Shown in pieces: positions 1-8,598 of a stretch of 48,231 bases of DNA. Origin of the DNA: an uncultured Verrucomicrobiota bacterium (GTDB lineage: Bacteria; Verrucomicrobiota; Kiritimatiellia; SS1-B-03-39; UBA6053); the NCBI GenBank assembly GCA_937127435.1, contig CAKZLZ010000047.1, forward strand, positions 1 through 48,231, read 5' to 3'. The position numbers were made by a program, and so were the translations under genes. Every line of letters begins with the position of its first letter. Within the stretch, counting starts at the first letter, position 1. The notes under the pieces are model-generated. The model had not been told where the DNA came from. It searched no databases and saw nothing but the letters and a program-made list of their open reading frames with translations.

Positions 1-56
1 GACCTCCGACCTCCGACCTCCGACCTCCGACCTCCGACCTCCGACCTCCGACCTCT
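1..56. repeat. Heptamer tandem repeat (GACCTCC)n
   Basis: Seven perfect copies of GACCTCC are followed by one copy ending in T. The array starts at the window edge, so the true length is unknown. On the plus strand the unit contains CCTCC, the anti-Shine-Dalgarno core. On the minus strand it reads GGAGGTC, a run of Shine-Dalgarno-like words. It ends 8 bases before the ATG of the next gene, which has no ribosome binding site of its own. Such arrays change copy number by slippage. Confidence 0.95.
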
Positions 57-64
57 AAAAAATT

Positions 65-2512
65 ATGATCACGCACCCAAACTTCACGACGGCTGCCGGA
101 TGGAATTTCCGGGACATTCAACTCGAAATGAGTCTGAAACCTTTCTTTGACAACACTGCGGAAACCAGAGAGTTGGTGATCCGTGAGGTTTTCGAACAGT
201 GGCGTGCGCTGTGGCGGCACGCCGAATCGGTGTCGTTCATGTTGTGGGTGGCGGAAGGTTCCGAGATTTTGGAATACGATGGTAAAATGGAAACCCCTTT
301 TGAATGGGCCAAATACCATGGTGCACCGAATGAACACATGTGGAATCTCAAACCCTCCGCCGACAAACGGAGCGTGCCCGACCATAACGGGATCGGTCAA
401 AATCATGGAAAAGATTTTGATCCTGATAAACGGGGAATTCACAACCGGGCATATCTCTACCGTCCGGAACCGGCGGAATTCACCTTCGCCTGGTTACGGG
501 ATTTGGTGTCGGATATTAAAAGAATTGGCGGTGAAGTTACCGGGATGCCGATTTATGTGGGTGAAACTTATGATATTGGTCCGGAGTTCGCCAAATCCCG
601 GTTTAAGTTTGACTGGCACCGCGAAATTCTGGGAGATGGCCCTTTATTTAAAGAGCAGTTCGTTTCCTGTGAAGCGGTGTTGAAAGGGGATGACCGCTGT
701 TATGCGGCTTATCCCGAAGGCATTCCGGACGGGACCCGGATCGGCACCTTTATGGGCAAGCAGTTGACCCGCCTGTTTGAAGATTGCGGTTTTGATTTTC
801 TTTGGCTGTCCAACGGATTCGGATTTTCTCTGGAGCCCTGGGCCATGGTCGGGGAAGTGTTTGACGGTGAAAATTTTTATCCGGAACGTTCCGAAGGTAT
901 TCAAGCGCGTATTCTGAATTTCTGGAAAGATTTACGGGCGGAGTTTCCGCTGAAGTATCATCTCCGCACCCGGGGAACCAACATGGCCACCGGCATCGAT
1001 GTGGGATCGGACGCCTCGCCGCTCCGTGAAATTTATGAAGGCGGTTTCGGGGTGGATGCGCCGGTCAATTCTCCCTGGGCTGCCCTGGACGGTGACTTTG
1101 GTTTGGAGCTTTCCGGTTGGATGAGCCATATCGCCCGTCATCCCGGAGATACCTTTCGATACCGATTTTATATCCATGATCCCTGGTGGCTGAACAGTCC
1201 CTGGCTGGACCGTTACAATCGAACCCCGCACGATATTTATCTTCCGATGTCCGTAAGCCGGTTGCAAGCCGATGGATGCGTGGAACTGCCCCGTGACTTT
1301 TCGTTACTTACCGTGGACGATTCTTATGGGATGATGCCTTTGCAGGTACCGAATGAAGTGATCCCGCATATTTTACGTTGTCGCGAAACCGCGCCGGATG
1401 CCTGCGGTCCCTTGCTCTGGGTGTATCCTTTTGATGATGTTCACGAATCCGCCCCCGGACGTGCGTTACATGTAGACAGTTTTATGGGGGCGGCCATTAA
1501 CGAAGGGGTGCCGCTGAACACGGTGGTTGACTTGCCGGATTTGCCGGAAACCTTGCCCGGGTCCATTCTGATCTCTTCCGTGCCTACGCCGGGTTCCGAC
1601 TCTGAATCTCTGCTTTGGGACCGACTGGAACGCGGGGCATCCCTGATTTTGATTGGGGCGATGCAAGCGGGATCGGTTTTCCTTAAGCAACTTGAAATGG
1701 AATTGGCGGAGGAACTCTCCGGTGATTTTGTCATGCCGGACGGCCGCATCCTCTCGCATCTTCCCATGTTGTCGGGTGGCGGTTTCAGAGAGTGTGGAGG
1801 CTGTGCGGTTTTAAGTGGGGAACAGGATGGACAGCAAAGAACCGTATCCGCAGTCAAAGGACGTTTGGCCTGGACCCGGGGATCTTTGTCCACTGCGGAA
1901 TTTGATCCTGAGAATCCGCAACCCATTCGTGGACCTATTTTGCGCCCGCTGAATCCGGAGCTTTTTTATCCTGCCGGTCAATTGCTGCGGGAATTGCTGG
2001 GCGAATTCGGCTGGAAAATTTCCGCAGAAACCCATGCCTGCGAAACCCGCTTCCCCTATCTTACCGCCCACCGTTTCCGCAATGCGCTGATGCTTTCAGG
2101 GTACTCCCGGGACGAACAGGCGGTACTAAAACTGCGGCATCCGCTGGGTGCGCCTTTACTCAAAGGCATGTACAACCGGGTTGTCGAAGGAGAGACCCAA
2201 ATCAGCGGCAGTCAGGCCTGGCAAAATGAATGCCGGGTATTCCTCGAAAGCGGGGAAGACGGGGTGATGCAAACCAAGGAATCACCACAGCTGATGCACG
2301 GTGTGCACCGTCGCCTCCTCGTATTCGGTGCCAAAAATGCGACCCTGATTTTTCTGGTAGAAACCGGTCACACGGATCAAATCCGCATTCTCCGCGATCC
2401 GCATTTTCCGTATTTTGTAGGAGACTTTGTGGAACCGGTTATCGAGCAAAGTGAATGGGGCCCGCTGCTTCGAATCGAAAACGTGAACGAAACGATTCTG
2501 ATTGAGTGGTAA
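65..2512 (+). CDS. 815-aa glycosidase-like protein of unknown family
   Basis: A long intact reading frame with no signal peptide, so probably cytosolic. I cannot name the family. The N-terminal half (about residues 15-450) is rich in Trp, Asp and Glu and looks like a TIM-barrel carbohydrate-active domain, with stretches such as MPIYVGETYD, FLWLSNGFGF, YHLRTRGTN and YIHDPWW. Around residues 455-570 there is an alternating hydrophobic segment (LLWVYPFDD; LERGASLILIGAM) resembling the class I glutamine-amidotransferase-like domain that follows the barrel in GH42-type enzymes. The C-terminal part looks beta-rich. The ATG at 65 has no visible Shine-Dalgarno and follows the heptamer array directly. 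The next gene begins 24 bases downstream, suggesting co-transcription. A role in oligosaccharide breakdown is inference from composition and from the other sugar genes in the window. Confidence 0.7.
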   Translation: MITHPNFTTAAGWNFRDIQLEMSLKPFFDNTAETRELVIREVFEQWRALWRHAESVSFMLWVAEGSEILEYDGKMETPFEWAKYHGAPNEHMWNLKPSADKRSVPDHNGIGQNHGKDFDPDKRGIHNRAYLYRPEPAEFTFAWLRDLVSDIKRIGGEVTGMPIYVGETYDIGPEFAKSRFKFDWHREILGDGPLFKEQFVSCEAVLKGDDRCYAAYPEGIPDGTRIGTFMGKQLTRLFEDCGFDFLWLSNGFGFSLEPWAMVGEVFDGENFYPERSEGIQARILNFWKDLRAEFPLKYHLRTRGTNMATGIDVGSDASPLREIYEGGFGVDAPVNSPWAALDGDFGLELSGWMSHIARHPGDTFRYRFYIHDPWWLNSPWLDRYNRTPHDIYLPMSVSRLQADGCVELPRDFSLLTVDDSYGMMPLQVPNEVIPHILRCRETAPDACGPLLWVYPFDDVHESAPGRALHVDSFMGAAINEGVPLNTVVDLPDLPETLPGSILISSVPTPGSDSESLLWDRLERGASLILIGAMQAGSVFLKQLEMELAEELSGDFVMPDGRILSHLPMLSGGGFRECGGCAVLSGEQDGQQRTVSAVKGRLAWTRGSLSTAEFDPENPQPIRGPILRPLNPELFYPAGQLLRELLGEFGWKISAETHACETRFPYLTAHRFRNALMLSGYSRDEQAVLKLRHPLGAPLLKGMYNRVVEGETQISGSQAWQNECRVFLESGEDGVMQTKESPQLMHGVHRRLLVFGAKNATLIFLVETGHTDQIRILRDPHFPYFVGDFVEPVIEQSEWGPLLRIENVNETILIEW

Positions 2513-2536
2513 ATCTTTCGCTCCGGTATTTTATAA

Positions 2537-3091
2537 ATGAAAAAACGTCTCATTTTATGGCTCATTGTTTTCGCGCTCATCCTTTCGGGCGCATTCCTGT
2601 ACTTTAAGGGGAAGCGCTACGAAGTAATTATTTCTCAAGCGCAGATCGACAGCACCCTGGCGAAAACCTTTCCCGCCACTAAAAAGGTTGCATTCATTTT
2701 TTCGATTACTTTTGCCAACCCCGAAGTCCTTCTTTTGGAAGCGGAGGATCGAATTCGGGTGGGCATGGAGGCCACTCTGAATATTCGTCTGAATGAAGAA
2801 GCCCGGAATTTGGGAGGGAGATGCACCCTGACTTCGGGCATCCGGTATGATTCCCAAACCCAGGAATTTTTTCTGGATGATGCTTCTTTTGACCGGCTGG
2901 AAATTCAGGGCATTCCCGATGAATACCTTGAACATGTGACCAAAGTGGCATCTGAAGCCGCCAAAGAATTTGTCGGGTCGAAGCCTGTTTATACACTTGA
3001 AGCCAAAGACGGCAAGACTGCCGCGGCGAAGTTGCTGCTGAAAGATTTTGAGGTAAAGGAACAATCTGTTTTCGTCACCCTGGGAATTTGA
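2537..3091 (+). CDS. DUF1439 (YceB-like) membrane-anchored protein
   Basis: This 184-aa protein has one N-terminal hydrophobic segment (about residues 4-22) and then a soluble domain that would face the periplasm. The order of features matches the DUF1439/YceB family: an early YEVIISQAQIDSTLAKTFP segment, a central beta-rich region, and a C-terminal block with PVYTLEAKDG followed by AAKLLLKDFEVK. E. coli YceB is a lipoprotein of similar length. Here I see no lipobox cysteine, so the N-terminus is more likely an uncleaved anchor. YceB-family proteins are thought to bind lipids, but their function is poorly defined. The start is supported by position only; no strong Shine-Dalgarno is visible. 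Confidence 0.75.
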   Translation: MKKRLILWLIVFALILSGAFLYFKGKRYEVIISQAQIDSTLAKTFPATKKVAFIFSITFANPEVLLLEAEDRIRVGMEATLNIRLNEEARNLGGRCTLTSGIRYDSQTQEFFLDDASFDRLEIQGIPDEYLEHVTKVASEAAKEFVGSKPVYTLEAKDGKTAAAKLLLKDFEVKEQSVFVTLGI

Positions 3092-3197
3092 ACCCCGGAT
3101 CCACTCCCGGTTTCCGTCTGGATGTGGGTACGTTTAATATGGGATCCACCTGGGTTTCTTCGTTGGCGAAATGTCATTGGGGAGGTATACGTTTCTT

Positions 3198-4376
3198 ATG
3201 ATTCCGCATATTGCATTCTTTTCTTTGTTTGTTTTCCTCTACTTGCTGGTGAGCGCCCGTTTGGAAAAAACTTTAATCAGCGGTGCGCTGCTGTTTGTTT
3301 TGGTGGGTTGGCTGGTGGGCCCCCGGGGGCTTCAATGGCTGGATTTTCCGGTCGAAGCAGAAGGTTTGAGTTTACTGGCGGAGTTGACGCTGGCGGTGGT
3401 GTTATTCAGCGATGCGGCCCATGCGCGTCTGCATATTCTCCAGAAAAGCAGAAGGCTGCCGGAGTGTTTATTGTTGATCGGTCTGCCGTTGACCATTTTA
3501 TTAGGCTGGGGGATCGCCCTGTTGCTGTTTCCGCAATTCAGTGTGATTGACGCTGCGATTCTGGCGGTGATTCTTGCTCCCACAGATGCGGCTTTGGGGA
3601 AAGCGGTGATGACCCGGAAGGAAGTCCCTCCCTCCATTTCTGAGGCTTTGAATGTGGAAAGCGGTTTGAATGACGGGATTTGTGTGCCCGTGATTGTGGT
3701 GCTCCTGTCGTTGAGTCTGAATATGGGTTCGGTTTCCGGATCTGAAATATTGATAACCCTGGTTCAGAAAATTGGCATTGGATTTGCGGTGGGGGCCGGG
3801 TTGGCTTTTCTGGGAGAAAAATACGTGCAGGTCTGTGCGGAGAGGAATTGGTCCCATCCGCAAGCCACCTCTCTGGCAGTAGCCAGTTTGGCTTTTGCCT
3901 GTTTTGCGGTGGCGGAATCATTGGGTGGCAGTGGTTTTATTGCTTGTTTTGTCGGTGGTTTGTTCTTCGGGGCTTTATGCAAGTACGAGCAGCATCACGA
4001 ATTTCTTTCGTCGGAAGCCTCCGGTGATGGCTTGGCCCTCATCACCTGGGTGATTTTCGGCGGAACTGTGGTCGGGCAGTGCCTCCGCTATCTGACTTGG
4101 CAGGGCGTGTTATATACCCTGTTAAGTCTGACGGTCATTCGCATGTTCCCGGTCTGGATCTCTTTGGCCGGCAGCGGATTAAAATTAAGAGAAAAAGCCT
4201 TTATTGGTTGGTTCGGCCCCCGGGGCCTGGCTTCGGTGGTCTTTATCGTGATGGTGCTTAACCGTGGGGTACCGCATGCGCCCGAAATGGCTTCCGTGGG
4301 CATGAGCACAATCATGCTAAGTGTCATTCTACACGGGATCAGTGCAAACCCCTTGGTGAATAAGTTAAAGGGCTAA
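3198..4376 (+). CDS. CPA1-type cation/proton antiporter
   Basis: This 392-aa polytopic inner-membrane protein has about ten to twelve hydrophobic segments. It carries family signatures of Na+(K+)/H+ antiporters of the NhaP/CPA1 group: LAPTDAALGKAV (the TD motif in the ion path), ALNVESGLNDGICVPV (the ESxxND motif) and a late GWFGPRGLASVVF segment, the usual site of a conserved arginine. It would exchange monovalent cations for protons for pH or salt homeostasis. An in-frame ATG lies 27 bases upstream at 3171. I prefer 3198 because GGAGG at 3181-3185 lies upstream of it and because the protein then begins with its first membrane helix. No large C-terminal regulatory domain is present. Confidence 0.88.
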   Translation: MIPHIAFFSLFVFLYLLVSARLEKTLISGALLFVLVGWLVGPRGLQWLDFPVEAEGLSLLAELTLAVVLFSDAAHARLHILQKSRRLPECLLLIGLPLTILLGWGIALLLFPQFSVIDAAILAVILAPTDAALGKAVMTRKEVPPSISEALNVESGLNDGICVPVIVVLLSLSLNMGSVSGSEILITLVQKIGIGFAVGAGLAFLGEKYVQVCAERNWSHPQATSLAVASLAFACFAVAESLGGSGFIACFVGGLFFGALCKYEQHHEFLSSEASGDGLALITWVIFGGTVVGQCLRYLTWQGVLYTLLSLTVIRMFPVWISLAGSGLKLREKAFIGWFGPRGLASVVFIVMVLNRGVPHAPEMASVGMSTIMLSVILHGISANPLVNKLKG

Positions 4377-4439
4377 GCTGAACATGCTTGCAAAATACCT
4401 TTTCTTTTTTGTGGTCAACATGCCATTTCATTCGACACT

Positions 4440-4460
4440 ACTTCTGTAGAAGTTTTTTTT
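4440..4460 (+). terminator. Short hairpin plus T-run
   Basis: ACTTC at 4440-4444 and GAAGT at 4449-4453 form a five-base stem with a TGTA loop, followed by a run of T residues to 4460. It sits between the antiporter gene and the DinB-like gene. The stem is short, so termination may be weak. Confidence 0.45.
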
Positions 4461-4490
4461 GCGAAAGCACCAACCTTTCCCGGAACCTCC

Positions 4491-5021
4491 ATGGCAAATC
4501 CAAGAGCAGCGATCCTCGACAACATATATTATCTTCAACAGGCAACGGTTTTATTGGCTGACATGACGCCGGAAACCTTTACCTATAAAAATCCGCCTTT
4601 GTATCAAAACGGGGTGGGGCCCCATCTGCGGCATTGCATGGATCATGTGGAGCTTTTTCTTCAAGGGTATGCGGATGGGCACGTGGATTACGACCAACGC
4701 CCCCGGCGTGATCTTCAACAGCAGGATCCTGTCGCGATGTGCCTCTGGATCAGAGAATTAATTGAAAAGTTGAAAAATTTACAGGTGGAAGATTTGCCCC
4801 GTTCCCTCAAAGTGAAAATGGACTGCGGATCTGAAATGATGGATCCCTGGAGTGGATCGACGGTTTTCAGAGAACTGCAGTTTTTGATCAGCCACACGGT
4901 GCATCATTTTGCATTGATTGCGATGATCTTGCGGGATCAGGGTTTGCCGGTTTCTGAAGGATTCGGCGTCGCGCCATCCACCCTCAAGTTTGCAGCGGAA
5001 CTTCCCCCATGTGCACCGTAA
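4491..5021 (+). CDS. DinB-superfamily four-helix protein
   Basis: This 176-aa, mostly helical protein resembles the DinB/YfiT metal-dependent family. Histidines that could form the metal site appear as H45, H48 and H52 in GPHLRHCMDH and as H135, H138 and H139 in SHTVHHFALI. This matches the pattern of one histidine from an early helix and HxxxH-type residues from a later one. Members act in small-thiol-linked transferase or hydrolase reactions, but the substrate cannot be told here. The 3' end overlaps the NRDE gene by 13 bases, so the two are surely co-transcribed. The ATG at 4491 has no strong Shine-Dalgarno. Confidence 0.75.
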   Translation: MANPRAAILDNIYYLQQATVLLADMTPETFTYKNPPLYQNGVGPHLRHCMDHVELFLQGYADGHVDYDQRPRRDLQQQDPVAMCLWIRELIEKLKNLQVEDLPRSLKVKMDCGSEMMDPWSGSTVFRELQFLISHTVHHFALIAMILRDQGLPVSEGFGVAPSTLKFAAELPPCAP

Positions 5022-5722
5022 GTTGGTGGCGGCGGGAAGGGGCACTTAGCCTGCGTTTTAACCGGGATGAGCAGCGGGGGAGAGCCGTGGCGTCCCCTCC
5101 CTGTATAAATGAGCAGCCATTGATTTGGCCGAAAGACCCACAGGGGGGCGGTACCTGGATTTGTCTGGATCGATGGGGAACCGTTCATTGTGTATTAAAT
5201 CATTACGATGCGGAAATGGTGGCGCTCCCCCCGAACCCTGAAAGTCGCGGAGCCCTGCCTCTGCTTTCGGCAAAAAATCCGGAGCGGGCTGTTTCGGATT
5301 GGCTGACCCCCGGGCCCTATCCCCCTTTTCATTTGTTCCGCATCCCGTTGCAGGGGGAAACCTCGCATGTGACCTGGGATGGGCAACACTTGGAGCTGCG
5401 CCCTGTGCATACGGATCTGACTTTATGGACCACTTCAGGTTGGAATGCCCATGAGGTCATTGTGTCCCGGGCGTCGTTGTTTGACCGTATGATCAATGAA
5501 CACGGTTTATCAGAAGATACCTTAACGGCATTTCATTATGCGTTTGATGCGGAAAATCCGGGCCGCTGGCCCCGCATGTCACGCGGGGATGCCCGCACGG
5601 TCAGCTATTCAGAAATCAGAGTGACAGAAAAAGAGATGACATTCGAATATACGGCATTTGAAGGGATTGAACCCGGACCCGCCACCTCCTGCAAACAAGT
5701 CTGCCTCCCCCTTAAAAAATGA
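5009..5722 (+). CDS. NRDE (TANGO2-like) family protein
   Basis: The protein begins MCTVSWW and has the defining NRDE motif at residues 18-21 (FNRDEQRG). Both are diagnostic for the NRDE/TANGO2 family, which looks like an Ntn-hydrolase fold with Cys2 as a possible nucleophile. The length of 237 aa is normal. Cellular roles are debated (heme or lipid handling is reported for eukaryotic members), and no bacterial substrate is established. The gene starts inside the end of the DinB-like gene and its stop overlaps the next start by four bases (ATGA at 5719). The three genes therefore form a translationally coupled unit. Confidence 0.88.
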   Translation: MCTVSWWRREGALSLRFNRDEQRGRAVASPPCINEQPLIWPKDPQGGGTWICLDRWGTVHCVLNHYDAEMVALPPNPESRGALPLLSAKNPERAVSDWLTPGPYPPFHLFRIPLQGETSHVTWDGQHLELRPVHTDLTLWTTSGWNAHEVIVSRASLFDRMINEHGLSEDTLTAFHYAFDAENPGRWPRMSRGDARTVSYSEIRVTEKEMTFEYTAFEGIEPGPATSCKQVCLPLKK

Positions 5723-7545
5723 TCAACCGCATCTCCCATTTCCCTCTGGTTTTTCGGCTGCGGTGGTTGTGGGTTTTGGCGGGGTTGCCGCTGACAGGAC
5801 TCTCTGCGGAAACGGCTCTGACGCTACCACCGGAATCAGGAGTTGTATCCGAAACCGGATGGATCCTTGATTTATTGAATGGTCCGGCGAGTGCGCCACA
5901 GGGGGGGCACTTGTTCATCATGTTGCTGCTGCTGGCCTTGGCAACCCTGGTCACCGAAGACCTTACCTGTGTGATTACCGGCCTGATGATTGCAAATGGT
6001 ACTTTGACCTGGGCGCAGGGAATCGGGGCATGTCTGATCGGGATTTTGTTTGGTGATTTTCTTTTATTTTTAGCGGGAAGAAAGTGGGGGCGCCCGGTGC
6101 TTCGCCGCGCCCCCTTGCGGTGGATGATTCATCCACTCAAGCTTTTGGAAACAGAGGCGTGGTTCAAACGGAGGGGCGGGATGACGATTTTGATTTCACG
6201 CTTTATGCCCGGTACCCGGTTGCCCGCCTATGTGGCGGCGGGATTGATGGGAATGTCGTATGCAAAATTTTTGGTGTTCTTCGTGGTGGCGGCGCTTTTA
6301 TGGACGCCGGCATTGGTGTTCCTTTCGTACAAGCTTGCCGGGAAGGCCTTGCGGTTACTGGAGCAGTATCATCATGCCGCCCCCTGGGTTTTTCTGGGAA
6401 TGGCGGGGCTGTACCTCGGGGTGTTTAAAGTGCTGGTGCCCTCTTTGAACTGGCGGGGACGACGTGAATTATTGGCCCGCTGGCGGAGAAGTACCCGTCC
6501 CGAATATTGGCCGGCCTTCTGGTTGTATTTTCCTGTGGGGGTTTATCTTTTATTCCGGGGGGCGCGCCGGGGGAAACATCTGATGGATTTTTCGGTGTGT
6601 AATCCCTGCATACCGGGGGGCGGCGTGGTGGAGGAATCCAAATCGGATATTCTCAACCGCTTCGGTGACCGCAATGTGGTTGCGGACTATTTGCTGCTCC
6701 CAAAAGAACATAGCCCGGATGAAAAATGTAAAAAGGTGGATTCGTTTATGCGGGAGCGCAATTTGGATTTTCCGATAGTGTTAAAACCGGATGTGGGGCA
6801 GCGGGGCCAGCAAGTGATGATCGCCAAATCCATAGCGGATGTGGAAAAATGCCTTGAAGCCGCCAAAGTGGACTTTCTGGCTCAGACCTATGTGCCGGGA
6901 ATTGAATTTGGCGTATTCTATATTCGTCATCCGGATGAAGAAGCGGGGCGCATTTTTGCCATCACCCGGAAAACTTTTTGCGTGTTAAGCGGTGATGGGG
7001 AGCATAATGTAGAAGAGCTGATTTTACTCCATGACCGGGCGATGTGTCAGGCGGATGTTCACTTTAAAAATATGAAAGCCCGATTGCTGGAAGTGCCCGG
7101 GAAAGGTGAAAAGGTTCAGTTGACCCAGGTGGGAAACCACGCGAGGGGAACTTTGTTTGAGGATGGCATCGATTTGCTTACGCCTGCATTGACCGACCGG
7201 ATCGAGGAGATCAGTCGCACCCTGCCGGGTTTCTATTTTGGCCGTTATGATTTGATTGCACCGGATACGGAAACTTTTCAGCGGGGCGAGGGATTACAGG
7301 TGATTGAACTCAATGGGGTTTCCAGTGAAGCCACCAGTTTGTACGATCCGAAGTACTCTTACTTTTCAATGGTGGGGACTTTGCTTCGGCAATGGAAGGA
7401 AGCTTCCGCAATTGGGGTCAAGCTGCAGGCGCAGGGGCATCCCCGCATGACCATTAGAGAATTAATACATCAGTACGATCAATATCTACAACGTGAAACC
7501 CGTCGACACCTGACGGCAAGACGGCATGAAAAACGGTCGTTTTAG
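5719..7545 (+). CDS. DedA (VTT) membrane domain fused to ATP-grasp
   Basis: A 608-aa two-part protein. Residues 1-30 are a hydrophobic leader. Residues about 65-240 are a DedA/VTT membrane domain with GDFLLFLAGRKWG and the family motif ISRFMPGTRLPAYVAAGL. Further hydrophobic stretches run to about 280. Residues about 318-560 form an ATP-grasp domain: a nucleotide-binding Lys in FPIVLKPDVGQRG (K356), EFGVFYIRHP, GRYDLIAPD, and a metal-binding VIELNGVSSEA near 525-535. DedA proteins are lipid-carrier or phospholipid transporters; ATP-grasp enzymes ligate carboxylates to amines. The fusion suggests ligation coupled to a membrane substrate, which is inference. A lone DedA protein is about 200 aa, so the fusion is clear. 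The frame is continuous with no internal stop. Confidence 0.85.
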   Translation: MINRISHFPLVFRLRWLWVLAGLPLTGLSAETALTLPPESGVVSETGWILDLLNGPASAPQGGHLFIMLLLLALATLVTEDLTCVITGLMIANGTLTWAQGIGACLIGILFGDFLLFLAGRKWGRPVLRRAPLRWMIHPLKLLETEAWFKRRGGMTILISRFMPGTRLPAYVAAGLMGMSYAKFLVFFVVAALLWTPALVFLSYKLAGKALRLLEQYHHAAPWVFLGMAGLYLGVFKVLVPSLNWRGRRELLARWRRSTRPEYWPAFWLYFPVGVYLLFRGARRGKHLMDFSVCNPCIPGGGVVEESKSDILNRFGDRNVVADYLLLPKEHSPDEKCKKVDSFMRERNLDFPIVLKPDVGQRGQQVMIAKSIADVEKCLEAAKVDFLAQTYVPGIEFGVFYIRHPDEEAGRIFAITRKTFCVLSGDGEHNVEELILLHDRAMCQADVHFKNMKARLLEVPGKGEKVQLTQVGNHARGTLFEDGIDLLTPALTDRIEEISRTLPGFYFGRYDLIAPDTETFQRGEGLQVIELNGVSSEATSLYDPKYSYFSMVGTLLRQWKEASAIGVKLQAQGHPRMTIRELIHQYDQYLQRETRRHLTARRHEKRSF

Positions 7546-7548
7546 CGC

Positions 7549-8400
7549 CTAACTCTGCATCCGGTTTTTCAGCTCTTTCACCAGCAGCCAATCGACCAGG
7601 GCGTCGGGGGCAAAACGGCTGAGGGCGGCGCCCAGGTGTGCGGGAAGCGTGACTTTATATCGGCGGCGGGGATGCCGGGATGTCAATGCGTGGGCAATTT
7701 TTTGGGCGACGGCTTCCGGGGGGAGGGCAAAGGGTTTGGGACTGCGGGTGTTTTCCCTTTTGGATAATTCTTTTTGATAGAGCGTGGAAAATCGGGATTT
7801 CGCTGTGGGCAGGGAGCCTGCGGAGCTTTGCACCGCGTTGTTACTGAAAGAAGTGGTGATCGGACCGGGTTCCACCAGAGAGATGTGAACCCCGGTGCCG
7901 GATATTTCCACCCGTTGCGCATCCGCCAGGGCTTCCACCGCAAATTTACTGGCGGAGTAAATGCCCATAAACGGCAATGCGACCCGCCCCACCACGCTGG
8001 ACACATGGACGATGCGCCCGGATTTTCTTTCGATCATCCCCGGCAAAATCAGGTTGGTGAGTTGTTGAAGTCCAATGACATTGACCGCAAATTGCCGGCG
8101 CATCGATTCCACATCCAGATCTTCCAAAGCACCCGGCTGACCGTATCCGGCATTGTTGACCAGCCCAAAAATCCCTTCGGGACAGGCGTCCAAAACCTGT
8201 TGAGCGCCGGCAGCGACCGTGTCCGGGTCCGCAAGGTCCATATTTACGGCCTTTAGCCCTAATGTTTCAAGTTTTTGAAGATCTTCGGGTTTTCTGGCCG
8301 AGGCGAAAACCTGCCATCCCCGGTTTTTCATTTCGAGTGCGGTTGCAAGTCCGATGCCGGAGGAGGTGCCGGTAATAAGAATGTTTTTAGGGGAATTCAT
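7549..8400 (-). CDS. Short-chain dehydrogenase/reductase (classical SDR)
   Basis: A 283-aa NAD(P)-dependent oxidoreductase. It shows the classical signatures: ILITGTSSGIGLA (nucleotide loop), LVNNAGYG, a catalytic Ser in HVSSVVG, and the YSASK active-site Tyr/Lys. The substrate is unknown; similar proteins act on lipid or steroid-like alcohols and ketones. I place the start at 8400 (MNSPKN) because family members begin a few residues before the TG motif. An ATG at 8430 would add ten residues that look unrelated. Neither start has a clear Shine-Dalgarno. It converges with the DedA fusion gene, with only three bases between the two stop codons. Confidence 0.85.
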   Translation of the reverse strand: MNSPKNILITGTSSGIGLATALEMKNRGWQVFASARKPEDLQKLETLGLKAVNMDLADPDTVAAGAQQVLDACPEGIFGLVNNAGYGQPGALEDLDVESMRRQFAVNVIGLQQLTNLILPGMIERKSGRIVHVSSVVGRVALPFMGIYSASKFAVEALADAQRVEISGTGVHISLVEPGPITTSFSNNAVQSSAGSLPTAKSRFSTLYQKELSKRENTRSPKPFALPPEAVAQKIAHALTSRHPRRRYKVTLPAHLGAALSRFAPDALVDWLLVKELKNRMQS

Positions 8401-8507
8401 TGGGTGTATTATGAAGAGATTGATAGACATGTCGAGTCGGCAAGTTCATACTTTTGCCTGAAAATACTGCAGATATTACGAATTATGGATTTATACGACA
8501 ATTCAGC

Positions 8508-8537
8508 TTGACTATATCTGAATACTTCCGTTAAAGT
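8508..8537 (+). promoter_or_regulatory. Candidate sigma-70-like promoter for pckG
   Basis: TTGACT at 8508-8513 is followed after 17-18 bases by TTAAAG/TAAAGT. It lies about 60-90 bases before the pckG start. A near-perfect palindrome, TAGCTTAAAGCTA, occurs at 8559-8571 between this promoter and the ribosome binding site and could be an operator. Evidence is sequence inspection only. Confidence 0.35.
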
Positions 8538-8598
8538 TTTGACGATTTCGAAAAATAGTAGCTTAAAGCTATCCTTAAACCTCTCAGGAGAAATATAT

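Noticed and set aside
1441..1926. Minus-strand frame of 161 codons inside the 815-aa gene
   Set aside because: Shadow frame with Arg/Pro/Ser-rich composition and no supporting signals.
8401..8598. Small regulatory RNA or riboswitch before pckG
   Set aside because: The leader is short and AT-rich; apart from the 13-base palindrome at 8559-8571 no conserved aptamer-like structure was recognised.
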